Source: Tubulanus polymorphus
Taxonomy: Eukaryota > Nemertea > Palaeonemertea > Tubulaniformes > Tubulanidae
Length of the DNA: 64,000 nt
NCBI RefSeq assembly: GCF_964204645.1
Contig: NC_134036.1
Span: 6,459,600 to 6,523,599 of the forward strand
Direction of reading: 5' to 3'
Below are positions 33,305 to 44,451 of the stretch, piece by piece. Below the pieces are notes generated by a model. It saw only the letters and a list, made by a program, of their open reading frames with translations, was not told the DNA's origin and searched no databases. The stretch's first letter is position 1. Each line of letters begins with the position of its first letter. The position numbers and the translations under genes are program-made.

Positions 33305-34421
33305 TTATTTGCAAATTCCGCTGACACATGCATAGTCGCAACAATCAGAAAAACTCTGACAAGGAATCTTCACTGTGCAACTTGCATTTCCTGAATATAT
33401 GAAAATTGAATCTTGAAGCGAATGGCTGTTCTACGGATGAACACACGACCAGCAATGAACACGACGATAAGCACAATAGATGCTCTCGTTCGTGTCAATC
33501 ATTCGGACGAATCTATGCGGGAATTTACGATTATACATGCGTACATGCATTCGAGAACAAAACTTCGCGCGTTAATCGAACTGTTCAATTATGTCGGATT
33601 ATTGATATCGCGCATCATCTCTGAATGAAATTTTATTCGTCAAAATCAATACGTTCTCGATCGATTAACCGACTCCGCCTAAATCGATACCAGACTAACC
33701 GCGATCCGGCAAATGAAAACAAGATTTCCGTTTGCTTCTAATGTTTTTTTAATATAAAAAGATCGCCTAGACCGGTATCGCTCTATTCGGTAATCTGCTT
33801 TAACTGGAATAATTTATGCTTGAGTCCGCACCTAAACCGGTAAATTGTGACGGCTCTTCACTTGAAGTGCTGTATTTCACAATACTATCAATTTGTCTCT
33901 CTCTATTGGCCATACGCTACTATTACTGCACATTAATTACATAAATTGGCAATATTTTTTCATAACGACTGTGCATCACGAGGAGAAACTAAGAAAAATG
34001 TTGCGAAATGCAATAGAACGTATAACGTCAAGTCGCAGGCACTCACCAATATAGGCTTGGGATACAGTTCCTGGGGTTATTGGGGTTAACACAGATACAC
34101 TATCGATAACCCCAGGAACCTTTCCAAAGCCCATCGGCAAGTGCCAGAGGTCAAGTCTATTCAGACTTGTGTGTTTGTTGCGATTCTTCAAACCGGTAAG
34201 CGCCTAATACGGTCGAAAATGAAGGTCCCGATTGTATACTCATTTACATTTACAGGCGGAGTCTGCTGTAATTTACTTGAAATTTATGTTTTTCGTAGAA
34301 TCCTATGAAATCGTGTATATTACGTACATGACCCCAGTAACTTACGTGCATCTATAAGTGCTGCGGCACTGATCACAGTCACAACAACAGCGCATACGCG
34401 AGTCATTAAATAAGCAAGCAT
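33305..34421 (-). CDS. Small secreted six-cysteine (inhibitor cystine knot-like) peptide, paralogue
   Basis: Minus strand, two exons: exon 1 34421-34346 (Met plus Val/Ala-rich signal peptide nearly identical over its first 13 residues to the gene at 28886; donor C|GTAAGT), exon 2 33390-33305 (acceptor ATATTCAG, stop TAA). Phase 1, as in the plus-strand copy. About 53 residues. Cysteine spacing in exon 2 is C-x5-C-x5-CC-x3-C-x4-C. Signal and intron are conserved while the mature part shares almost only its cysteines, a pattern typical of fast-evolving secreted peptides. A splice-acceptor-like CAAATTCTAG sits just before the start, as in copy 1, so a 5'-UTR exon is likely. AATAAA signals lie near 33120-33145 (complement). 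Confidence 0.8.
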
Positions 34422-34478
34422 CTTTGCGTCTAGAATTTGAAATTGATTTATTACTAACTTCTGGCATCATAGAAAATA

Positions 34479-34742
34479 GACAAGCGTCTAGTTGAAACTG
34501 ACTTATCTGATGACATATAATCAACCTATTTTACTAAATATATATTGCGTTATTAGATTTTTATAAGCTAAAAAACAACCGTTAATCATAGTCAAAGCTT
34601 CAAAGCGTCAAATGCAATGTTCATTTGTAATGAACAAAATATGGTTATATAATTAGAACTCGCGCTAGACAAGCGTCTAGTCAAAACTCACTCGATCGAT
34701 GACAAAATTATCAACCTATTTTGTTAATATATATATTTTGCA
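34479..34742. repeat. Short direct repeat near peptide gene 2
   Basis: ACAAGCGTCTAGT...ATCAACCTATTTT...AATATATAT occurs at 34479-34547 and again at 34674-34742, about 195 bp apart. Probably upstream or 5'-intron sequence of the minus-strand peptide gene. Confidence 0.6.
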
Positions 34743-34889
34743 TTTAGTCTGCATTTCAGCGTTTGATTATGAAAAATTAAGGATTGAAAATTTCGTCGCC
34801 GGGCTTACCTTAGTAGCTTCTATCGATGGAGTCAATTTTGAAATGATTATATCTCGTTTACAAAACTCCGATATCGGAACCTTAAATTG

Positions 34890-35150
34890 GTGTTTCGTTT
34901 AGCAAAATCGATTCGCATCCGGCACTTTAAAATCGATCTATGCGCGCATCACTATTTACCCTCACAGAGTCATAAATTTAATCTCGTGATGAAACCATTA
35001 TATTCAAAGAGCTATCGCTTTCGTAATCTATGAATGTTTAATATATGTTATTTTCAATACTTTTGCTGATATGCTGTGCCTGTATGGAACGCATCTTTCT
35101 GACGAGTAACGGTCTCAGATCGTCAAACGGGGTACCCTCAAAACAGCTAT
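34890..35150 (-). repeat. Inverted partial copy of segmental repeats A/B
   Basis: The complement reads ACTCGTCAGAA.GATG, CAGGCAC, ATCAGC.AAA and TAGTGATGCGCGCAT, matching 25140-25380 and 22040-22620. Thus the same repeat unit lies on both sides of the peptide gene pair. Confidence 0.65.
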
Positions 35151-37215
35151 CCCGCCAGAAGGTTTAACGAGCAGTAGGTCGTTTGTTATATTTTGTTAAG
35201 ACGAGTTGATATTTTCAGTTGATTGTAAATATTGTATACTTTATATAAAGGTATCCCTCATTATACCATAGAAATGGTTGTAGAGTAAAATATAATCCTA
35301 ATTGTAATCATAATCCGTTAGTTATCAAAAATAGTTCATTTTCGATGAACTTTGAAATGGATTTTTAGACCCCCGTCAAATCCATATGTTATCACAACAA
35401 CCACCAAAATACAAAATGTTAATTCTTCTACTCGGATATCGGTAACATTTTCATGAATAATTGATTCCTTTATGAGGGGAAAGTTCATTTAGATATAATT
35501 GAAATGTAGAAGAAATCGAACGCGAAAACGGAGGTGCTAAGGTTATTTTGCAAACAACCTAAACACTTGAAACCAACATCTCCAATGAATTTGTGTAGAA
35601 ACCTGGATATATTTGTACGATGAATGGGCAACGATCTTGTTTATGGAAACTGAATTTTCACGAACACTGTATGTCCCGTGACCCACAGTTCAGTCCTTGT
35701 TATCTTGGAATTAAAAGACATTCGTGAGTTCGTTTCATTTTCTCTTTTTTTTCCTGTTTGAGTAGGTTTTCAAAAAGTTTGCATTAAGCAAATAATGGTT
35801 TTACTTTGATGGTAAAGTATCTCTTTATTGATTCATACACTCAAAGGTAAAGTAATGGGAAAGTTAGGGCAAAGGACAAATGACAAATCCTACCCACCGG
35901 TCCTAACCACTTTTTAAAATTAACAAAAATTTAACAAGAATTAAATGAAATATACACACAAATCGTTTAGCCTGTTAAGCCAGTGTATTTGTTATCCAAT
36001 TCTTGTTAGATTTTTGAGACTTTTCCGGAGACATTCTAAATCGATAGTAAATGAGAAAAACTGCAAATTTAAATGTTATCAACGGACCTTAAAAACTGAT
36101 CGTAGAAATTAGATTAATTAACGTGCTTTATATTAGACTTTAAGGATTTAAGATGAGGTTTGGGTCGATATATCGCCCTGATTCACGGTATCGTCGGTGA
36201 AATTTTACTCAAAATCCATTTCCTAATTCAGTCATTATCATTTCCATTGTTTCGAATGATTATCGATTTCATCTGTCGCTGGTTTACGTAAACTCACTCG
36301 TCGATTCACGATGACTGTTCGTCGAGCTTGAATTTCAGTTAGCAGAAGCTCGAGTGCAGCAGGTGACTGAGATCCACAGTTTAGAATCGTTATCGATTTC
36401 GTCTGGTCATTGATTCACGATAGAGCTGATAATTCGGTAAACCGAACCTTAAGAGCAACCGGTGACGATATTCCACTGAAATTTATACCAACGGTTGATT
36501 ATTTGACGACGTGTCGTCGGTCATGCCGTATGGTATGGTAAAGTACGAAACATCCCAAGATTGCACTTACCGTTCATATGCATATAAGTAGTGATGTTAA
36601 GCCATCTTCGGCGGTTTGCTTGATGGGAAAATTGTACATATCAACGTTACAATATCAGTAATATGCATAATTTATCGGCTGCTGCTGCTACTATTGAACG
36701 TAGAACTGCTTCCATCTCGAATCAAAAACTTTATGACCGGCTAATTAGGAGGGATCATATTTCACCCCAATCCCAGGATAGACCGAGCCATTTTAAATCA
36801 TACCGACTTATTTCTAAACATTTCAAGATCTAGTTGTAAGTGACCTCTCACTGAATCAATTCTATATTTTTATTGATTACTCTCCGCCGATTATCTTTTG
36901 TGGGCGATAGAATATGAATGTAATAATAATAATACGACGGTATAACAATTCATTTTTTGATAATTAATATAACCCCCGGCCGGACATTTCCCCAAAATGT
37001 CGACGATTGAAGTTAGTTACAGAGCATAGTTACATTGAACTATCAATCGTCGCTACGTCGATATCTACTGGTTAAGTCTAACCAACTTTTGAGCAACTGG
37101 CTCCTGGTTCCGTATGGAAAACTCGCGGAGTTTTTACCCGCATGCCAGGTGTGGTCTCGGCTCTTTCGGTTGTCTCTTTACCGTTTTGTTCTGTATTTGG
37201 TTTATATTTTTGCAG
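35151..37215. other. Intergenic region, no gene recognised
   Basis: No supported ORF. 35320-35500 shares a diverged repeat (GTTCATTTT..ATGAA, TTCTACTCGGATATCGGT) with 57850-58010. A region at 35815-36010 rich in A/T with TTTATTGATTCATACACTC may be a LINE 3' end in reverse. Around 37165-37215 a pyrimidine-rich tract ends in a strong acceptor (TTTTTGCAG). Confidence 0.4.
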
Positions 37216-38750
37216 AAAATCGTGTGCGAATCGGCGATGATGGCCGGATATTACGGCGTGAGTTGCTACACGGATCGGTATCTCGCCGGCACAGCTAACA
37301 CCAATAAATTGAGCAAGGTATATTTACGAAAATATTAATCAGACTCGGAATTATTGACAGTTTTATGCTAAGTTATGGAATGGATTGCTTTATCTCGGAC
37401 GCTGTTTAGAATGCTTATCTTCCATACATTCCCGTTGCTCCAGTAATTCGTGTTCGATATTTAACACTGGTAGAATAGTTGAACAGAAAATTCTGATTTC
37501 GGCGGCCATGTCCAGAAGTTCAAGACAATTGACCAAATTCATAATACCAAAACCGGTATGAAACCTATGTCCGAACTGAGGAGATGGCCCCTGGTCAAAT
37601 CCATATCAGGACACAGTCCCCGGTTTACGCGTGACTCATGAGATGGTCCATGATCTACGGCGAACGCGTAAATGGTCCCCGACGCTGCTAACAAGAACCG
37701 GTTTCTTTTCGTAGCCGATCTTTCGACAAAGCCGGTATAGAATTGAGTGTATGGTGTACTGGTGACGCGAGGCGAGGCTGGCGGCGACCCATTTAACACT
37801 GCCCTTACCATCAACCCGTATATGTCTATAATACATCGTGGTCATTAGACTGTTGGAACTGGTGTTGTGAAGGTATCTGTATGTACGTTTCCGCTACTGA
37901 AACATTACTGCTGCTGCTGCTGCTTCGTCCGCAATTCACTCCAGCACCTTGGCAATGGACACATAATGAAGAGGTAGGTCTGTAAGATAACCTTTCGATG
38001 GCTTTTTCAGAATTATTTATAATGAAAATTCGGTGATTCAAACTTGTTTTTTACATTCAGGATATCGTGATGGATCTGCTGCGGCAAGTGACGTTCGTTC
38101 GCAACAGCGCCCTCTGGTGTAAATGAACGGTAAGTTTTCTTTGATCTACTTTTTACGGGAGGGGAACCTGTACCCGGCGAACTTAGCATGGTGACACCAT
38201 CTATTTAAAAACGACTTTTTGGGTGTAGCTAAACTTCGGACGGTGGACTCATAACCTGTACCCAGTTGTGGCCAAACTTGGGATGGTGAATTCTGAAGTA
38301 AATTTCAACATTTTGTACAATTTCTATATTCAGGAATTCGTTGGATGTTGTATGCTGCATGGCCCGTGGTGTTCATTATTCGAGAGTATCCTGATATGTG
38401 AGATTTAAGTTAGGTCAGGCTTGAGGTTACGTATGTGATTAGCTTTTCTACTTGAAATATAAATAGCCTCTGGTTTAGTCGATTTGATCGTGTTAAATGG
38501 TTGTTATCACTTTTTTCAGGCGGTACTTTTTCAGATGGGCACTGCGGGCTGTCAGTTTGTTGAACCAACATTTGGTAGATTTCGGATCTTTTTCGCCTCA
38601 TCAGGACCTGATATCCAATCCATGTTAATTAAACCAACCTGGCCCAAAAGATGACTGCTGTGAGCTGACTACTGTAGCTTGGATATCGCTTCGCTCCACA
38701 AGGACAAGATAAACCAAGAATATGCTCAAAAACAAACACAAATAAATCTG
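37216..38750 (+). CDS. Putative small multi-exon gene, identity unknown
   Basis: Four segments with good splice signals: 37216-37317 (TTTTTGCAG|...AAG|GTATAT), 38061-38129 (ACATTCAG|...ACG|GTAAGT), 38334-38397 (TATTCAG|...AT|GTGAGA), 38520 onward (TTTTTTCAG|), followed by AATAAA near 38741. Two readings are possible. Reading A starts at ATGATGGCC in segment 1 and stops at TGA 38124-38126, about 48 residues. Reading B starts at ATG 38123, overlapping that stop (ATGA), and runs through segments 3 and 4 to TAA 38626-38628, about 59 residues with a hydrophobic stretch. I recognise neither. Splice signals alone can arise by chance, so this is tentative. Confidence 0.35.
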
Positions 38751-38879
38751 TAATTTGGAATTCCAATTTCGTTGTTATTTCGGAAATATTCAGTTAGGTT
38801 AATGAGTCCAGTAATGGTGAATTTACATTAGGTAGACTGAATCCTTACTCAGAAAGTTAGATTACATTGTAATGAATTA

Positions 38880-39950
38880 CTTTTCTTGTTTCAGTTGCAT
38901 TAGAACTCATTGTCTGGGCTTTGAATCTATTAAATTAGTAAATGTCTTCAATTGAACTAGTTGTTTAGGCTTTGAATCTTTTGAACTAGTTATTGTCTTC
39001 AATTTAACCCGTTCGTTTGGCTTTGAATTAATGAAATAAGTTATTATCTTCAATCAAACTCATTGTTTGGGCTTTGAATCATTGTAATTAGTAATTGTAT
39101 TCAATTAAGCTCTTTGTTTAGGCTTGGAATCTCTGAAATAAGTTATTGTCTTCAATTTAAGTGATTCTTTGGCTTCGAATTAATGAAATAAGTTATTGTT
39201 TGGGCTTTGAATCTTTGAAATTAGTTATCGTCCTCAATTAAACTCATTGTTTAGGCTTAAAATGTTTGAAATTAGTTATTGCCTTCAATTAAACTTTTGT
39301 TTAGGCTTAAAATCTATGAAATTAGTTATTGTCATCAATTACACTCATTGTTTAGGCTTTGAATCTCTTGAATTAGTTATTCTCTTCAATTTAACTCATT
39401 CTTTTGTTTTTGAATTTATGAAATAAGTTGTTGTCTTCAATCAAACTCATTGTTTGGGCTTTGAATCTTTAAAATTAGTTATTGATTTTAATTTAGCTCA
39501 TTCTTTTTGCTTTGAATTAATGAAATAAGTAATTGTCTTCAATTAAGCTCATTGTTTGGGCTTTGATTCTTTGCATTTAGTAATTGTCTTCAATTAAGCT
39601 CATTGTTTGGGCTTTGATTCTTTGCATTTAGTTATTGTGTTTAACTAAACTCGTTGTTTTTGATAAAAATGTTTGGAATTAGTTTAATTAAACCCATTGG
39701 TTAGGCTTGCAATCTATGAAATAAGTTATTGTCTTCAATTGAGCTTATTGTTTAGGCTTGGAATCTTTGAAATTAGTTTTTTCCTTCAATTCATCTATGA
39801 AATTAGTTTTGTTTTCAATTAAACCCATTGTTTAGCCTTGTGGTTATTGTCCTTAATTAAACTTATTGTTTAGGCTTTTACCCTTTGAAATTAATCATTG
39901 TCTTCAATTAAACTCATTGTATGTGCTTTGGACCTTTGAAATTAGTATTA
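38880..39950 (+). repeat. Minisatellite, about 50-bp units
   Basis: About 20 imperfect tandem copies of a unit close to 50 bp, with core TTCAATTAAACTCATTGTTT followed by AGGCTTTGAATC and TTTGAAATTAGTTATTG. Units differ by substitutions and small deletions, and some are truncated (about 39790, 39840). Non-coding on both strands. Confidence 0.95.
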
Positions 39951-40189
39951 ATTTAAACTCAAATTAATTATTTATTATTCATAATTTACGATCAGTTCTT
40001 GTTATTTTTTGGTTTGAATCTATGTAATTAGCCAGAATACGATAATCCTAATAATGTGCCGCTATTCAAAATTTTTGTTCATAAGGAATTTATGGGGATA
40101 AAAAAAACAGGCGTATGAAATATTCCAGGGTTTTTCAGTAAGTAATTGAAGCGCCGGTCTTATATTAGCCAAAATTTCAATTTTAAGTT

Positions 40190-40290
40190 AATACCACTTT
40201 GCTGCTGGAATAATTGGGACTCGAACCCAAATTATCTTGTATCATGCATCATGCCGTTATGGCGCCTACTCGTCAATCTAACTGCTGTAT
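40190..40290 (-). repeat. tRNA-like sequence, copy 1
   Basis: On the minus strand GGAATAC and TTATTCC can pair as an acceptor stem about 88 nt apart, with TGACGAGTAGG resembling an A box and GGGTTCGAGTCCC a perfect B box and T arm. The anticodon arm is not clear. More likely a tRNA pseudogene or SINE head than a working tRNA, because a damaged copy lies 210 bp away. Confidence 0.5.
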
Positions 40291-40404
40291 TCCATTGCTT
40301 TTCAATATTTCGGCTTAGTGAAAAGGAAATCTAAGGTCTAGTTGCATTATTTGCCGAAATCCTAGTTTCATTATTTGTCGAAATTTACATTACACCATAA
40401 AACC

Positions 40405-40480
40405 TCTGAACCGCTGGAATAATCGGGACTCGAACCCAATGGCGTCGATATCAACTCGTCGATCTAAACTGTTGTATGTA
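40405..40480 (-). repeat. tRNA-like sequence, copy 2 (truncated)
   Basis: The complement repeats the B box GGGTTCGAGTCCC, the TTATTCC end and a TAGATCGACGAGT block of copy 1, with an internal deletion. Confidence 0.45.
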
Positions 40481-40538
40481 TTGATATCGAAAGAGTTCTG
40501 TCCAATTTCGTTACAGTTTCGGTTCGTTGATTTGACAT

Positions 40539-41036
40539 GAAATAATCTTGTTTGATTCAACTCACGTTAAAGTTGACCCGAGTGCCAGACACTATCTACA
40601 TCGTTCGAAATTAAACCTCCGATTCAAATCTATTCGATGTATTTCTTGCAGGTCTCGAAGGCCAGGTGTGAACGCGTCGACCCATGTATGGAACGGAATA
40701 CATCGGCGGTATTCGCCATGCCAGCGAAATGCACCACCCGCGTCAGTATCATCATAGATTCATCGTTATTACAACTTTCTGCAAAATGCAAACGAACAGG
40801 AAGTACAGAAAAAAATGAAAGATATCCAAACCTCGAACAAAAAACAAACACTGAAACTGAAATGAGACCGCTCTTGGTATAATTCATTTTAGACCCGTGA
40901 AATGGAACTTTGCCGAGCCTTGCATAAATAAATTTCGGTAAAATTATCATAGTCGGAAAAGGTGGAAAGTATATCGAGCATTTCCCGCGTTTAGATAATC
41001 TAAGAAATTCAGCTTTTTATCGATACGTGTAATAAC
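40539..41036 (+). repeat. 498-bp direct repeat, copy 1
   Basis: Same length and nearly the same sequence as 41829-42326 (three differences noticed, no indels). Open frames exist on both strands (for example minus 40630-40950, 106 codons) and are preserved in the second copy, but with such a young duplication that is no evidence of coding. Confidence 0.93.
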
Positions 41037-41828
41037 AAGTAATCAACTCGTGACGTATAACATATGCAGAAGCATACGTCGCGAGTAACATGAAATAGTA
41101 TGAATAGGGAGGGTCAGCACAGTAAGGGGGTCTAGAGATTCGAGAGTGGCGGAGAAGCCTAAGATACGAGCTGTAGGGTAAGAAGGAATAAGAATTGTAT
41201 TGGCAGAATAAAGAAAGAAACCTAGATCAACGAGAAGTGTTATTATTATTCTGGAGTCAGAGAAATATCTATTAACCCTAATACTCGGAGGAATTAAACA
41301 ACACCAACACGAGTGGAGAACGCAAAATCAACACCAAAACACAGCCTACGGCTGGCCTAAAAATCTATGCTCACCATCAAGTGCGGCGCAGCGTCGTGGA
41401 TTGAATCGAAAGGTCTGGTGTCAACGGAGTTGGTTCAGTCTGTCTCGCAATCGGCTCTTCGTGATGTGAAAATGAGGAATGAGGGCTGATCTGAAATAAA
41501 TAACAACTAGGCGCGTTACAAAAAAGAATCATTGAAAAATTATTTCCAGTTGCACAGTCGCGACTTATGTCGAAGAGTGGTTTTAAATCTTAAGACTGGT
41601 CTTGAGTTGTTAGTTTGGCTATAGAACTAAGTTGGTATTAGACTGGTCTTAGGTCTAGGCCATGACTGTGCAAACGACCCCGGATAATTGCTTGTTCAAA
41701 AACTAAAAGTAGGAATGGAATAAATCGAAAAAAATTGTTTGTTGCCCGAGTGAGATTCCACAAATCCAAGGATGTCAAATCGGTTAATCCCCACCGAGGT
41801 TCACTCCGTCCCCGGAAATGTATACGTC
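41037..41828. other. Spacer between the 498-bp repeats
   Basis: 792 bp. Starts with a hairpin (ACTCGTGACGTAT / ATACGTCGCGAGT, about 41047-41087). The stretch 41100-41300 (GAATAAAGAAAG then TGTTATTATTATTCTGG) resembles the end of an unrelated LTR, but no partner was found. No ORF. Confidence 0.4.
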
Positions 41829-42326
41829 GAAATAATCTTGTTTGATTCAACTCACGTTATAGTTGACCCGAGTGCCAGACACTATCTACATCGTTCGAAA
41901 TTAAACCTCCGATTCAAATCTATTCGATGTATTTCTTGCAGGTCTCGAAGGCCAGGTGTGAACGCGTCGACCCATGTATGGAACGGAATACATCGGCGGT
42001 ATTCGCCATGCCAGCGAAATGCACCACCCGCGTCAGTATCATCATAGATTCATCGTTATTACAACTTTCTGCAAAATGCAAACGAACAGGAAGTACAGAA
42101 AAAAATGAAAGATATCCAAACCTCGAACAAAAAACAAACACTGAAACTGAAATGAGACCGCTCTTGGTATAATTCATTTTAGACCCGTGAAATGGAACTT
42201 TGCCGAGCCTTGCATCAATAAATTTCGGTAAAATTATCATAGTCGGAAAAGTTGGAAAGTATATCGAGCATTTCCCGCGTTTAGATAATCTAAGAAATTC
42301 AGCTTTTTATCGATACGTGTAATAAC
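41829..42326 (+). repeat. 498-bp direct repeat, copy 2
   Basis: See copy 1 at 40539. Neither unit begins or ends with TG/CA, there is no primer site after copy 1 and no target duplication, so these are not obviously LTRs. Confidence 0.93.
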
Positions 42327-43151
42327 GGTCGGACAATGCTATAAATGAATTCGTGACGTGTGAATTTATAAATTAAACTGGTTAAACGTAATTTTAACTT
42401 GCACGAATATATACCTTATGTATCCTATGCAGAATAAACGGCTACAGACCCTCCTTCAGCCGTACAACAACAGTCGGAATTCAGGTGACACACTTAGGAT
42501 TAGTACATTCCGCATACGTGGCCATCGAAGCCGTGAATTTATCGGATCTATATATATGCGACGAATAGAAATGTCTGAGCAGCGGGATATATGAAGTGAA
42601 TGAAATCAAGCAATTCGACCTAATCCGCACAAAGAAGCGCATTTTCTTTAGTTGTCGATAATATATACGAGAAGATACCTTAAATTCCTAAATAGTAAAT
42701 TGTGAAAATCTAATTTTTCATCATTTATAATGATCGAAATAGATATAGTTGAAATATCGAGACATATTATCAAAATTTCAAATACCGGATAATTTGTCGG
42801 TATTTTCTATCCTTCTTTGCCTGAACAGCGGCCAGTGAAAGATACACATCACCACAGCTAACCAGCTAACATTAACAGCATAAACTATTGAGAGACCCAG
42901 TACATATTTACATTTCAACATGAAATAGATCCTTCTACCTCCCTGACCAGTTTCAAAGCTTAAAACAATCTGGCATTGAGATATAACAAAAATGGACGGA
43001 GTTTCCTCAAAATGCAACGCATTTCTATAGACGCTATATCTCAGCTGTCACTTTAATGACGTTGCAGCGCGCACCTGCTGATTGAGCCGACGCTGAACAG
43101 TAAGCGATGTAAACAACGAAATGAGGTCAAAAATCATGTTACTTTAACAAG
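42327..43151. other. Intergenic or intronic sequence before the integrase-core gene
   Basis: No exon of the following gene was recognised here, although an N-terminal exon is expected. Minus frame 42778-43017 is unsupported. Confidence 0.4.
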
Positions 43152-44451
43152 GGTCCCAATTATCTTGTCCATCTTGATGGTTATGACAAGCTCAAGCCTT
43201 TTGGTTTCCCGATTCATGGGTGTATAGATGGGTAAACATAATATATAATTGATATATCCTAAAAGATATTATTTCCACCTATCAACAACAGTTGCTATAA
43301 GTTCAGAATTTGGTTTGTCGAACATGTTCATAAACACAGTCTATATTTAAAAGATTTTCCCGACGAATCCTTTGGTTACGAGTTGGAAATACTAATAATG
43401 ACCCAGAGGTGGTTGCGTGGTACTTTTTAGATTTTGTTCAGGACATTGAAGGTAGATAGAATTGTCATACATAAATACACAATGTGCCGAAATTATGCCT
43501 GGGAAAAATTATCTGTTATCAATCGTCGATTAAGATAATACTCTGACCGTCATCTTTATATCATCATTCAGCAGTTCCTCGCTGCATCCGTATGGACGCT
43601 GGAACCGAAAATGGCAGAATTGCAGCGATTCAGAAGGCCTTTAGAGCAGAATATGACGACGAAACGTGCGTTCTTGTGGGTAGATCTACGAGTAATCAGG
43701 TTCGTGGTGTCATTAATATGGGTAGATTTGGACAATCCCCATTTCTGCGCTAGAACCAACTTAAGATACTTCAAAACTCACCAATTATTTTATTTTTCTT
43801 TGTTTTAAGCGCATTGAACGATGGTGGCGAAGTCTTCGAAACGAAGTTGTTCAGTTTTGAATGAACGTATTTAAAGATATGGAGGAAAATGGAAGTCTAT
43901 CTACCGCGGACGTTGTGCACATGTAGGTTAAATACCCGCCTTTAAAGCGCGTGGCGATTTTTTGTGATCCACGTAGTAATTTCCCTTTCTCCAATATTTT
44001 TCAGTCAAACCTTAAGATACTGTTTTTTTGATTTGATAAATGCCGATCTTCAGGATTTCGTGCAGGAGTGGAATACACATGCCATCAGGCCTCAACGAAA
44101 TGTGGATGTTCCACCCGGAAAACCTGATCTATTATACTTCTCGCCGGAATATTACGGTACGAAATACGCTGTATAAAAATGAGCATAGGTTTCTAAGTTT
44201 ACGATGTTTTTATCACTTCTTGATAATACGAAATAATATTTTCAGGCACGATAGACTACAAATTTCCAGTGGACGCTGGACTACTTCCGCAAATTCGAGA
44301 GGAATTTTGTAGTAAGCCGAATGAATCGAGAGGCTGTGATCCGGACATTTCAGCGATGTGTGATCTTATAACGAGGCAGGGACAACAATCAAGACCGACA
44401 TCAACCCCAGAAGCCGCTGCTTTGTATGACTGGCTATTAACTCAATTCTGA
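43152..44451 (+). pseudogene. Integrase-core (transposon-related) gene, six exons, one nonsense codon
   Basis: Exons joined by phase: 43152-43231, 43354-43451, 43572-43699, 43810-43922, 44005-44156, 44246-44451. Successive motifs: HLDGYDKLKPFGFPIHGCID, FSRRILWLRVGNTNNDPEVV, RMDAGTENGRIAA, GRSTSNQ, RIERWWRSLRNE, then WNTHAIRPQRN and LLYFSPEYYG. From memory this is the order of a family of uncharacterised integrase-core-domain proteins of aquatic animals, where DGYDKLKP..GCIDG and D.GTEN hold acidic catalytic-type residues. About 258 residues are covered; an N-terminal exon is missing. In exon 4 a TGA at 43858-43860 sits where a Trp is expected (QF-stop-MNVF), with the frame open afterwards. 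So a decayed gene, or a real gene with an allelic or sequencing error. Confidence 0.8.

Noticed and set aside
34067..34115. Hairpin TTCCTGGGGTTAT / ATAACCCCAGGAA as a terminator or MITE
   Set aside because: Short, single copy, no flanking duplication; a chance palindrome or fragment cannot be excluded.
40190..40290. A working tRNA gene
   Set aside because: A and B boxes and acceptor pairing are visible, but the anticodon arm is unclear and a damaged copy lies nearby; SINE or tRNA pseudogene is more likely.
40630..42240. Two nearly identical 106-codon minus-strand frames and matching plus-strand frames
   Set aside because: They are preserved only because the 498-bp repeat is young; no Met context, domain, splice or codon-bias evidence.
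40539..42326. Small LTR (TRIM) element formed by the 498-bp repeats
   Set aside because: No TG/CA ends, no primer site after the first copy, no polypurine tract before the second and no target duplication.
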